Below are positions 8,825-18,309 of a DNA stretch of 64,000 nucleotides, piece by piece. Below the pieces are notes generated by a model. It did no database searches and was not told the DNA's origin. It saw only the letters and a list, made by a program, of their open reading frames with translations. Location of the stretch: contig NC_019678.1 of assembly GCF_000316665.1 (NCBI RefSeq), positions 4,960,001-5,024,000 on the forward strand, read 5' to 3'. The position numbers were made by a program, and so were the translations under genes. This DNA comes from Rivularia sp. PCC 7116 (lineage in GTDB: Bacteria; Cyanobacteriota; Cyanobacteriia; Cyanobacteriales; Nostocaceae). Position 1 is the stretch's first letter. Every line of letters starts with the position of its first letter.

Positions 8825-11800
8825 TCAATTGGATACAGAACAAGCAGCAGTTTGACTAAGGCTTTTGAAATTATTTTGATTCGCTTGAGCGACAAACTCT
8901 ATATTCCCATGTTTGTCAACTATCCATCCAGTAGCTTCTATAATTCGATTTCTTTTCTTAACTTTATTGTTATGTGCAACCGTTGTTGATGGCTTGCTTA
9001 TTGTAGAAGCAGAATTTCTTGGTTGTGGTTTTAATTTTACCCATGCAGATAAAGTATTAGTGTCTTGCAATGGCTCCGTCGGACTCATGGGTAAACCACC
9101 CCTTCCTGTTGACACAAAAGTATTTAATTCACGATTTCGGGGAGTGCAAACTTTAGATATTTGGTTGGAAGCATCAACCAGATTAACCGGGAGTTCGACT
9201 AAGCCGCGACTGGGGTCTAATTGCGTGTTAACTTCTACATTGCCACTCAATTCACTATTTTTACCTGCGGCAGTAATATCACTTAGAGGAGAGAGTAGGT
9301 CGCGAAACTTGATACCAACTACGCCTTCAGTGTTAATTCTGACGTTACCACCCCGAGAGTCAATAGAGTTAGCTGTAATATCACTATTCTCAAACCCAGC
9401 AAGTACGCCTGTATTAATATCAATATTGCCGCCAATGATATTTTGCCCAGTTGCATTGGTACGAATCTTGCTTTCATTACGCAGTATTAAATCTGTGGAG
9501 CGTAAATTTATATTACCTTCTTTTCCGACTGTATTGGAATTAAGATATCCACGATTTAAACGAATAGAGTTGGCATTAATCGCAATATTACCTGCTGCAC
9601 CATTACCTTCACTTGTACTAGATAATCTGGCACCGTTTTCAACCGAAAGTTTCTCGGTTATGATGTTAATTTCTTTGCCATCTCCTACAGCTTGTTTTTC
9701 TACCGTACTATATATTCCACTGTCAAACCCTTCCAAAAAGCTTTGTTTGCCTGCGTTAATATTGATATTGCCAGCTGAACCTTCTCCTTCGGTAAGAGCG
9801 AATAATCCAGCACTCCCGGTAACAAATAAAGAATCGGTTTCAATATTTATATTGCCTGCATTACCTACTGCATTATTCTCAACACTGGCAAAAATTCCGC
9901 TGCTACCTCCATTTTGATTTGTGCCATTAAAAGAAACTCTATCGCGGGCATTTATACTGACATTACCAGCATTTCCCCTACCTTTTGTAAGAGCGAATAA
10001 TCCAGCGCCCCCGGTAACAAATAAAGATTCTGCTTCGATAATTGTATTACCTGCATTACCTACTGCATTGTTCTCAACACTGGCAAAAATTCCGCTGCTA
10101 CCTGCATTTTGATTTGTGCCATCAAAAGAAACTCTATCGCGGGCGTTGATACTGACATCACCAGCATCTCCTCTACCTTTTGTAAGAGCGAATAATCCAG
10201 CACCCCCGGTGACAGATAAAGAACCAGTTTCGATATCGATATCACCGCCGCTGCCGACTGCATTTTCATTTACAGTGGCAAAAATTCCGCTTACTTGTCC
10301 ATTTTTAGCTGTGCCATCTAAAGAAATTGTGTCGCGAGCATTTATATATATGTTTCCAGCCGAAACTTGATTTTCGCTTTGGACATTAGCATTAATCTGC
10401 GAACCGTTAGTTAGCAATAATGAACCAGTATTAAGAGTAACGTCCCCTGCTTTTCCTTTTGCTTGCTCGGCTACTGAAGTGACAATATTACTGCCAGAAT
10501 CAAAAACAATTTGCTCTCGTACATCAACATTTATATTCCCGGAATTTCCTTCTCCAGCAGTACTACTAAATAACTGCGAACCATCAAATAAATTTAATGA
10601 ACCAGCATTAAGATTAATATCCCCTGCTTCACCTATTCCATTTTTATCTACTGAATTTACAATACTACTAAATCCATCGAGACTAACTGTATCGCGAGCA
10701 TTAATTGTGATATTACCTGTGTTTCCCTTTCCATTAGTAGAAGCATTTAATTGGGAACCATTAGTCATAGAAAAGGAACCAGTTGTAAGAGTGACATCCC
10801 CTGCTTTTCCTGCACCTGTTGTATCTACGCTGCTAATAATGCCAGTAGTACTTCCGGCACTACCAGCAGAATCAAAAACAATTTGCTCTCGTACATCAAC
10901 ATTTATATTCCCGGAATTTCCTTCTCCAGCAGTGCTACTAAATAACTGCGAACCATCAAATAAATTTAATGAACCAGCATTAAGATTAATATCCCCTGCT
11001 TCACCTATTCCATTTTTATCTACTGAATTTAAAATAATACTAGATCCATCGAGAATAACTGTATCGCGAGCATTAATTGTGATATTACCTGTGTTTCCCT
11101 TTCCATTAGTAGAAACATTTAATTGGGAACCATTAGTTATAGAAAACGAACCAGTATTAAGAGTAATGTCCCCTGCTTTTCCTTTTGCTTGCTCGGCTAC
11201 TGAAGTTACAATATTACTGCCAGAATCAAAAACGATATTATTTTGTGCGCTAACATTTATATTCCCGGAATTTCCTTCTCCAGCAGTGCTACTAAATAAC
11301 TGCGAACCATCACGTAAATTTAACGAACCAGCATTAAGATTAATATCCCCTGCTTCACCTATTCCATTTTTATCTACTGAATTTACAATACTACTAGATC
11401 CATCGAGAATAACTGCATCGCGAGCATTAATTATGATATTACCTGTGTTTCCCTTTCCATTAGTAAAAGCATTTAATTGGGAACCATTAGTTATAGAAAA
11501 CGAACCAGTTGTAAGAGTGACATCTCCTGCTTTTCCTTTTGCTTGCTCGGCTACTGAACTTACAATATTACTGCCAGAATCAAAAACAATTTGCTCTCGT
11601 ACATCAACATTTATATTTCCGGAATTTCCTTCTCCAGCAGTGCTACTAAATAACTGCGAACCATCACGTAAATTTAACGAACCAGCTTCAAGATTAATAT
11701 TCCCTGCTTCACCTATTCCATTAGGGAAGATATAACTAGCAATTACGCTTCCTCCGCTAAGGGTAATATCGCCTGTAGCACTAACATTAATATCGCCAGC

Positions 11801-12679
11801 AATTGCGCCAACTCCTCCCAAACCCTCTGCAAAACCTACCCGAAGTACTCCCACTTCTGAAATATCTACATCCCTCGCATTTACCCAAATGCTACCCCCT
11901 CCATCAGAAAGTACTTTCGCTCCAGCAATCAACAAGTTCCCCCGTTGTATACCAACAGGATAGTTTAAACTCAAATTATTATCTGACGTGTTAAATGTTA
12001 CTTCTCCCGTTCCAGTTAATCCCCCCAATTCAATTCGACCACTTTCAGCAATCAGTTGTCCTCCTTCTAAATTAATATTGCCACCTACAAATGCTAAGGT
12101 TTTTCCAGAACTTACTTCTAAGTTAGATTTTCCTAAGTTAATATCTCCACCGTTACCATATTGCAAACCGATAGGTACATTAATAGTTAACAAAGGTAAT
12201 TCTTGAGGATTTATTGCACTGAAGGTACTACCGTCACTAAACTTCATACTATCGGCAGATGTGGCAAGAAAAGAACCACCGATATCCAATCCTGCATTCT
12301 CTCCAAATATAATTCCATTGGGATTAATCAAAAACAGGTTTGCACTACCGTTAGCTTTAAGCAAACCATCAATATTAGAAATGGAATTACCTGTTACCCG
12401 GTTGATGATATTTACGATATTTGGAGAATTATCAAAGAATGCTGTATTGCCTGAGAGTACTGAAAACTCTTGAAAACTATGCAATAAGTTATTTCCAGCT
12501 TGGGTTCCACCAGAAATAGTTGTGATGTTGTTTTGTATATTTGTCTTTGACGGGTTCGGAAGAGTGCTATCGGGAACAATATCATCAGCTAAAACAACTT
12601 TTGCTTCGGTAGCGAACACTCCGCATACAATAAATATTCCCAATATATACTTCCAATAGCAATTTTGTATTGATGGCAT
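8825..12679 (-). CDS. TpsA-type filamentous haemagglutinin/S-layer-like protein (copy 2)
   Basis: A 1284-residue paralogue of the other two adhesins. It has a signal peptide (ILGIFIVCGVFATEAKVVLA), a TPS domain with LLHSFQEFSV and NPNGIIFG (near residue 125), and a long beta-helix. The C-terminal block has GRGGLPMSPTEPLQ, LSAWVKLKP and EATGWIVDKHGNIEFVAQ. The beta-helix contains three or four near-identical units of roughly 120 residues (DNA about 10440-11735), each with GEAGDINL and QLFSSTAGEGNSGN. There is a shorter repeated unit at about 9780-10300 (GLFALTKGRG). The last ~130 bp are almost identical to those of copy 3, which points to recent duplication or gene conversion. Its stop is 8 nt before the CHAT start. 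No obvious ribosome binding site precedes its ATG. Confidence 0.92.
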   Translation of the reverse strand: MPSIQNCYWKYILGIFIVCGVFATEAKVVLADDIVPDSTLPNPSKTNIQNNITTISGGTQAGNNLLHSFQEFSVLSGNTAFFDNSPNIVNIINRVTGNSISNIDGLLKANGSANLFLINPNGIIFGENAGLDIGGSFLATSADSMKFSDGSTFSAINPQELPLLTINVPIGLQYGNGGDINLGKSNLEVSSGKTLAFVGGNINLEGGQLIAESGRIELGGLTGTGEVTFNTSDNNLSLNYPVGIQRGNLLIAGAKVLSDGGGSIWVNARDVDISEVGVLRVGFAEGLGGVGAIAGDINVSATGDITLSGGSVIASYIFPNGIGEAGNINLEAGSLNLRDGSQLFSSTAGEGNSGNINVDVREQIVFDSGSNIVSSVAEQAKGKAGDVTLTTGSFSITNGSQLNAFTNGKGNTGNIIINARDAVILDGSSSIVNSVDKNGIGEAGDINLNAGSLNLRDGSQLFSSTAGEGNSGNINVSAQNNIVFDSGSNIVTSVAEQAKGKAGDITLNTGSFSITNGSQLNVSTNGKGNTGNITINARDTVILDGSSIILNSVDKNGIGEAGDINLNAGSLNLFDGSQLFSSTAGEGNSGNINVDVREQIVFDSAGSAGSTTGIISSVDTTGAGKAGDVTLTTGSFSMTNGSQLNASTNGKGNTGNITINARDTVSLDGFSSIVNSVDKNGIGEAGDINLNAGSLNLFDGSQLFSSTAGEGNSGNINVDVREQIVFDSGSNIVTSVAEQAKGKAGDVTLNTGSLLLTNGSQINANVQSENQVSAGNIYINARDTISLDGTAKNGQVSGIFATVNENAVGSGGDIDIETGSLSVTGGAGLFALTKGRGDAGDVSINARDRVSFDGTNQNAGSSGIFASVENNAVGNAGNTIIEAESLFVTGGAGLFALTKGRGNAGNVSINARDRVSFNGTNQNGGSSGIFASVENNAVGNAGNINIETDSLFVTGSAGLFALTEGEGSAGNININAGKQSFLEGFDSGIYSTVEKQAVGDGKEINIITEKLSVENGARLSSTSEGNGAAGNIAINANSIRLNRGYLNSNTVGKEGNINLRSTDLILRNESKIRTNATGQNIIGGNIDINTGVLAGFENSDITANSIDSRGGNVRINTEGVVGIKFRDLLSPLSDITAAGKNSELSGNVEVNTQLDPSRGLVELPVNLVDASNQISKVCTPRNRELNTFVSTGRGGLPMSPTEPLQDTNTLSAWVKLKPQPRNSASTISKPSTTVAHNNKVKKRNRIIEATGWIVDKHGNIEFVAQANQNNFKSLSQTAACSVSN

Positions 12680-12768
12680 ATTTTTAAATAGAAAAAATTA
12701 GCTAAAAATCAAATCCGAGCTATTATTGAGCAATAATTTTAGAGACACATCCTGATGTTCAAAGATTA

Positions 12769-13944
12769 TTAAATCAAGGATATTTCAGCAATCAAATCGT
12801 TTTGATAATAAAGCTGTAAGAAGGAACTATCGGAAGATTTCAATGATGTTGAATAATCTTCTATATTTCCAGCCCACTGAATTTTGTCACCTTCAAATGC
12901 TCGAAAATCTTGAATTTGAGCGTATCCATTTCCTAGATAATACACTCCGTCAGTATCATTCCCCAATACAAAAGTATCGCTACCGGCTCCACCTGTGAAT
13001 GTGTCAATTTGATCGGCTTGAAAAGATTTGTACCAACCATCAATTAAATCGTTACCATCACCACCCAAAAGTTTGTCGCTACCGGCTCCACCATAAAGCG
13101 AATCGTTACCGTCAAGACCAGTTAAAGTATCATTTTCTTCAAGACCATAAATCTTATCATTACCATTACCACCTTCAATAGAATTTTGGTTTAATGTACC
13201 GAATAGTAAGTAGTTTTGGGCATCTCCATAGCTAGGTAATTCAAAATCTGAGATTTGAGTATTGTAATTGCCAAAATCATTGATGTATTTAAAAATCGAG
13301 GTATTAATTTCATCGTAGAGATAAGTTTTGTAGTATTCGACATCAAATTGCGTTGTATCTGTAAAGTCAACTAAATCTTTTCCATTTAACTTTGAGATAA
13401 CTTCTCCTACACCAAAACCTCCGCGAAGATGCGCTCCCGCAATAATCCCGGATAAAGAAAGATTTACTTGTGTTAATTCGAGGTTTTCATTTAATACTGG
13501 TTGACCGTTTTCATCTCGTTCAAAATCTGTAAGGTCATTGTTTAATTTATAAAACTTAATGGTTTTAGTATCTTTGTTGTTAGCTAAAAACGTCGTATCG
13601 AGAGTGGGAATACTGTTTTTCCTCAATTCAGAATTTACATATCCGTAATTAGTAAAAAAAGATTCACGAATACCTGTTTCCTGTACGGCTGGACTATTCT
13701 TCCATGATTCTAAGCTTGTAATTCCGTTTTTCCCGGTAAATTCGCCATCCCAGATATTATCAGATAAATTACTATCATTTTGATAGTAGTCTAAATCTTG
13801 CATTAATCTCTGTGTAAACTGGTATTTACCAGTTGCACCTGTAACATTATTGACGCTACTGTATTGTTCTGAATCTCCTGATGGTTTTCCTGATTCAAAA
13901 GCACCTAACGCTTCTAGAAATTCCTCGAAATTGCCTTTAGACAT
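12769..13944 (-). CDS. RTX calcium-binding protein with lysozyme-like N-terminus
   Basis: A 391-residue protein without a signal peptide. Residues ~1-110 resemble the muramidase/transglycosylase-like domain of large secreted cyanobacterial proteins: a helix with FLEALGAFESG (candidate catalytic Glu), then VNNVTGATGKYQF, a DLDYYQ segment, W-D-G-x-F-T-G-K-N-G and PAVQE. Residues ~245-330 hold RTX nonapeptides (GGNGNDKIYG, GLDGNDSLYG, GGAGSDKLLG, GGDGNDLIDG, GGAGSDTFVLG), which bind calcium. The end matches the usual C-terminal signal region of type I secretion substrates. AGGA lies about 9 nt before the ATG. It lies between two TpsA genes on the same strand. The enzymatic role is inferred from motif resemblance only; the RTX assignment is firm. 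Confidence 0.85.
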   Translation of the reverse strand: MSKGNFEEFLEALGAFESGKPSGDSEQYSSVNNVTGATGKYQFTQRLMQDLDYYQNDSNLSDNIWDGEFTGKNGITSLESWKNSPAVQETGIRESFFTNYGYVNSELRKNSIPTLDTTFLANNKDTKTIKFYKLNNDLTDFERDENGQPVLNENLELTQVNLSLSGIIAGAHLRGGFGVGEVISKLNGKDLVDFTDTTQFDVEYYKTYLYDEINTSIFKYINDFGNYNTQISDFELPSYGDAQNYLLFGTLNQNSIEGGNGNDKIYGLEENDTLTGLDGNDSLYGGAGSDKLLGGDGNDLIDGWYKSFQADQIDTFTGGAGSDTFVLGNDTDGVYYLGNGYAQIQDFRAFEGDKIQWAGNIEDYSTSLKSSDSSFLQLYYQNDLIAEISLI

Positions 13945-14153
13945 CTTTGATATTCCTACTATTGCTACACAAAAGTTGCTTTTAGGATATGCGATACAAA
14001 GTCAGCCAACAGTCAACAGTTTTAGGTTAACTGTTAAATTTGTGTCCCTTTTATAATATAGGTACGAGCAACATCAACTTATTCACTTTAGAACGAATCG
14101 CGATCGCAACGATGGACTAAGTATGGTAATAGTAATATATAAAACAAAATATA

Positions 14154-17100
14154 TTACTCAGATACAGAACAAGCAGCGGTTTGACTAAGGCTTTTGAAAT
14201 TACTTTGATTCGCTTGAGCGACAAACTCTATATTCCCATTTTTGTCAACTATCCATCCAGTAGCTTCTATAATTTGATTTCTTTTTGTAATTTCATTTTT
14301 ACGAGAATTATTATCTAAATTTGAAATTTTTCTCAAAGCTGCTGTTTGCGATTGTGGTTTTAATTTCACCCATGCAGATAAAGTATTAGTGTCTTGCAAT
14401 GGTTCGGTGGGACTCATGGGTAAACCACCCCTTCCCATAACCACAAATCTATTCTCAAATTGCCGACTTCTAGGAGTGCAAGCATTAGATATTTGCTGGG
14501 AAGCATCAACTACATCAAGTGGGAGTTCGATTAAGCCACTAGTAGGGTCTAATTCTGGTGTGTTTATATTTACAGTACCCCTCACGCCAAATTTGGAACT
14601 GGCGGTGATGTCGCTTTGTGATGTCGGTCGTTTTTGAAATTCAATCCCGAATATTCCCTGAGCTTTTATGTTAACTTCACCACCATTACCCATAAAGGCG
14701 TTGGCGCTGATATCGCTATTTTCTTTGGGAACAGCGACGATTAAGGGGGCATTAATCTTGATGTTGCCACCATCACCACCAAATTGCTCATTTCCGGCAG
14801 TAGTAGAGATTTGACTGCCATTGCGTAATAATAATAAGTCTTGCAGATTTAGATTGATATTACCGCCAGTGTTGCTGCGGGTTTCGGCAGAGATTTTTCC
14901 ACCATTATCAAGAGTTAGAGAGCCTCCGTAAATTTCGATATCGCCGCCAACTTTTTCTCCTTGGTTATCCACAGAAATTTTACCACCGTCCCTGACAATG
15001 AATTTGTCAGAATTAAGTTTTACGCTGCCGCCGTTACCCGTACTACCTGTTGTGGCTTCTCCACTAATTTTACTGGTGAATATATTGTTTGTTGTTAAAG
15101 CATTTACTTTTCCGTAGACTTCGATATAATCCTTAGCATTGATTTGCAATCTACCTGCATTGCCATTACCTTCTGTAAATACTGTTACGGTACCTCCATC
15201 TCTGACACGCAATCTGTCAGTTTCTATGGCGATCGCTCCACCAAAATCGCCTTCGGGTAGAGCCGTGCTTTCATCTCCATCGAATTGAAAGCCAGCAAAT
15301 ATACCACCTTGAAAGAAGTCCGCTTCACCTGGAGTATCATAGATATCGATATCGGAAGCGCGAATTGATAACTTGCCAGCATCACCTTTACCAAAGACAG
15401 CGACTTGGATTTTGCCACCATTACCAACACTTAAGCTTGGGGTTTCGACACTTAGGTTCCCACCGTTACCTTCACCTTCGCTATTGACTTGAGAAAATAA
15501 GCCAGCAGGGTTGTTAATCGGTGTTGTTGGGTCTTTTTTGTTCGTTGAAAATATTTTTCCGCTGATTTCTACAGATTCGGAAGCGTTAACGCTAAGATTA
15601 CCTGCATTTCCTAAACCAGAGGTTGAAGCTGAGACTTGGGCATTTGTGATTACTAGTTTTTTTGTGTCGATTCTTAAATCTCCCCCTTTCCTGTCGCTTC
15701 TACTAGCTCTTCCTGATACATTAGCGCTCAAAGAAGGGTGTGTATTAGTTTCTCCTGTACCTATAACTTTTACCGATTCAGTGGCTTTGATCGACAAGTC
15801 ACCAGCATTTCCTTCTCCAGAGGTACTGGTGGAAAGTCGGGCACGATTGACAATTTCTAGGGAGTTTGCCGCAATGGATACGTCTCCGGCATTACCGTTT
15901 GCCTCTTTGTTTACTTGGCTAAACGCCCCAGTAAAAACTCCTTGTCCGTCAATTTTTACTAAATCATTTGCATTAATATTGACGCTACCTGCATTACCTT
16001 TTCCATTAGTACTGGCAGATACTTGGGCACCATTTAGTACCTCAAGGGAGCCAGTTTTGGCACTTACTGTTACATTCCCCGCATTTCCTTCTCCAGAAGT
16101 ACTAGTAGAAATTTGAGCGCCATCTCGTAACTTAAACGAACCCGCATCAATGGTAATATCACCTCCATTACCATTAGTTCCTGTTTTTACACGGCTAAAA
16201 ATTCCACTGGGTAAGGTGTTGTTTTTCATGCCGACAATATCAACAGCACCTGTTACTTTTATATCTACATTTCCTGCATTCCCCCTACCTGCTGGTTGAG
16301 TTTTAGAGGCTTCGCGAGTAATGGTTAATAGTTGAGCGGCATTTTCTAGTTTTAAGGAAGCAGCATCAATATCAATATTGCCACCCTTACCTACACCCCC
16401 TGCTCCCACTGTGCTCAAGATATAGCTATCTTTAAGAGAAATGGCATCTTTTGCAAGTACTATAATGTTCCCTGCATTCCCTTTTCCAAAAGTACTGGCA
16501 GATACTTGGGCACCATTTAATACCTCAAGGGAGCCAGTTTTGGCACTTACTGTTATATTCCCCGCATTTCCTTCTCCAGAAGTACTAGTAGAAATTTGAG
16601 CGCCATCTCGTAACTTAAACGAACCCGCATCAATGGTAATATCACCTCCATTACCATTAGTTCCTGTTTTTACACGGCTAAAAATTCCACTGGGTAAGGT
16701 GTTGTTTTTTATGCCGACAATATCAACAGCACCTGTTACTTTTATATCTACATTTCCTGCATTCCCCCTACCTGCTGGTTGAGTTTTAGAGGCTTCGCGA
16801 GTAATGGTTAATAGTTGAGCGGCATTTTCTAGTTTTAAGGAAGTAGCATTAATATTAATATTGCCAGCCTTACCTACACCCCCTGCTCCCACCGTGCTGA
16901 ATATGTCGCCACCTGTAAGAGAAATGATATCTTTTGCACGTACTATAATGTTCCCTGCATTCCCTTTTCCAAAAGTACTGGCAGATATTTTGGCACCGTC
17001 ACTCATAGTTAAAGATCGAGTTTTGATATCGATATTACCACTGTTACCAATTACACCACGATTAACTCGGTTATTAATTTTAACTCCTTTATCGCCTGTA

Positions 17101-18074
17101 ATATCTCCTGTAGCATTCAGCATGATATCTCCAGCCTGACTTCCCACAGCACCAGTAGTATTCGATGCTAATTTCCCACAAGCATCATCTCCACCAATTC
17201 CAGCACAAATATCAGTACCAAGGTTAAGCTTGATGTTGCGAGCATGGATACTAATATCCCCTCCTCCTCCACCAGTAACATCCACTTCACCACGATTTAG
17301 TAATGTATCTGCTCGCTCTACTCCCAAGGGAAAACTGAAACTGCCATCATGACTTATTTCTACCGTTCCCGCAGACGCTAATCCTCCTAATTCAATTCTT
17401 CCTCCTGGTGCCCTGAGTCTTTCGCCATTTAGTTCAACTTCACCGCCGATAAGCGCCAAGGTTTTTCCTGGCTTAACCTCAAGAAGAGTAGGTGATTTGT
17501 CTGTGAGACTAGTCTGTAGATTATTCCCAACCTTAATATTTCCCGGACTCTTTCCAAATTGCAAACCTAAAGGTACATTAATCTTTAATAACGGTGGTGC
17601 TTGCGGATTTACCGCACTAAATTCACTACTGTCGGGAAATTTCATACTTTCGGCAGTTGTGCCAATAAAAGAACCACCAATATCCAACCTTGCATTTTCA
17701 CCAAATAAAATCCCATTGGGATTCATTAAAAACAAGTTGGCGCTACCGTTTGCTTTGATTAAACCATCAATATTAGAAATTGATTTACCAGTGACTCTTG
17801 TAAAAATATTTTGAATATCTGCACCATTCTTAAAAACTGCTTCCCAACCAGTAGGAACCGAAAACTCCTTGAAACTATGGAATAGATTATTTCCTGCTTT
17901 CTTTCCTCCATCGATGTTGAAAGTTTGATTAACTTTATCCACTTTGAAATCCACAGGGAGAGTCGTATCCGGTGTAATTTGAGCAACCGAACTATTTGCA
18001 TCTAAGGCGATCGCGCTAACCATTACAATAGCTAAACCTTTGATGCGGTAGAAACCCATAGATGCTTGAGACAT
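14154..18074 (-). CDS. TpsA-type filamentous haemagglutinin/S-layer-like protein (copy 3)
   Basis: A 1306-residue secreted adhesin, the first gene of the minus-strand run. It has a signal peptide (GLAIVMVSAIALDANSSVA), a TPS domain with LFHSFKEFSV and NPNGILFG, a beta-helix of Gly/Asn/Ser repeats, and the C-terminal GRGGLPMSPTEPLQ...EATGWIVDKNGNIEFVAQ block. A 483-bp (161-residue) near-perfect tandem duplication covers roughly 16018-16983, with shared GSLEVLNGAQVSAST and GDITIDAGSFKLRDG. It is longer than copies 1 and 2 and ends in TAACSVSE, almost as copy 2 does. Export needs an outer-membrane TpsB partner not encoded here. It probably helps form the sheath or mediates adhesion; no specific ligand domain is visible. 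Confidence 0.92.
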   Translation of the reverse strand: MSQASMGFYRIKGLAIVMVSAIALDANSSVAQITPDTTLPVDFKVDKVNQTFNIDGGKKAGNNLFHSFKEFSVPTGWEAVFKNGADIQNIFTRVTGKSISNIDGLIKANGSANLFLMNPNGILFGENARLDIGGSFIGTTAESMKFPDSSEFSAVNPQAPPLLKINVPLGLQFGKSPGNIKVGNNLQTSLTDKSPTLLEVKPGKTLALIGGEVELNGERLRAPGGRIELGGLASAGTVEISHDGSFSFPLGVERADTLLNRGEVDVTGGGGGDISIHARNIKLNLGTDICAGIGGDDACGKLASNTTGAVGSQAGDIMLNATGDITGDKGVKINNRVNRGVIGNSGNIDIKTRSLTMSDGAKISASTFGKGNAGNIIVRAKDIISLTGGDIFSTVGAGGVGKAGNININATSLKLENAAQLLTITREASKTQPAGRGNAGNVDIKVTGAVDIVGIKNNTLPSGIFSRVKTGTNGNGGDITIDAGSFKLRDGAQISTSTSGEGNAGNITVSAKTGSLEVLNGAQVSASTFGKGNAGNIIVLAKDAISLKDSYILSTVGAGGVGKGGNIDIDAASLKLENAAQLLTITREASKTQPAGRGNAGNVDIKVTGAVDIVGMKNNTLPSGIFSRVKTGTNGNGGDITIDAGSFKLRDGAQISTSTSGEGNAGNVTVSAKTGSLEVLNGAQVSASTNGKGNAGSVNINANDLVKIDGQGVFTGAFSQVNKEANGNAGDVSIAANSLEIVNRARLSTSTSGEGNAGDLSIKATESVKVIGTGETNTHPSLSANVSGRASRSDRKGGDLRIDTKKLVITNAQVSASTSGLGNAGNLSVNASESVEISGKIFSTNKKDPTTPINNPAGLFSQVNSEGEGNGGNLSVETPSLSVGNGGKIQVAVFGKGDAGKLSIRASDIDIYDTPGEADFFQGGIFAGFQFDGDESTALPEGDFGGAIAIETDRLRVRDGGTVTVFTEGNGNAGRLQINAKDYIEVYGKVNALTTNNIFTSKISGEATTGSTGNGGSVKLNSDKFIVRDGGKISVDNQGEKVGGDIEIYGGSLTLDNGGKISAETRSNTGGNINLNLQDLLLLRNGSQISTTAGNEQFGGDGGNIKINAPLIVAVPKENSDISANAFMGNGGEVNIKAQGIFGIEFQKRPTSQSDITASSKFGVRGTVNINTPELDPTSGLIELPLDVVDASQQISNACTPRSRQFENRFVVMGRGGLPMSPTEPLQDTNTLSAWVKLKPQSQTAALRKISNLDNNSRKNEITKRNQIIEATGWIVDKNGNIEFVAQANQSNFKSLSQTAACSVSE

Positions 18075-18309
18075 TGAAAATCTTCTATATAAAAAAGTTC
18101 ATCTTCAGTTAATAATATAGTGGCGGACAACATCAACTTATGCTTCTTATTACTTATTAAGTTAAGGAGGCGATGTAATGGTAAAGTCGAGCTTGTGAGG
18201 TAAGTAATTTCACATAATTCTTATCTGCCTCTAATCATTCTTTCACGCTAGACTCATTACTAAAACTTACACTTGTGTTTAGGTTAACTATTAAAAAAGC
18301 AACATTATT

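Noticed and set aside
10479-11735. 418-codon plus-strand frame rich in Pro, Ser and Phe
   Set aside because: It is the antisense shadow of the repetitive TpsA copy 2. The regular Gly/Asn codon pattern leaves the opposite strand open. The same holds for frames at 3804-4475, 8913-9917, 15511-16116 and others.
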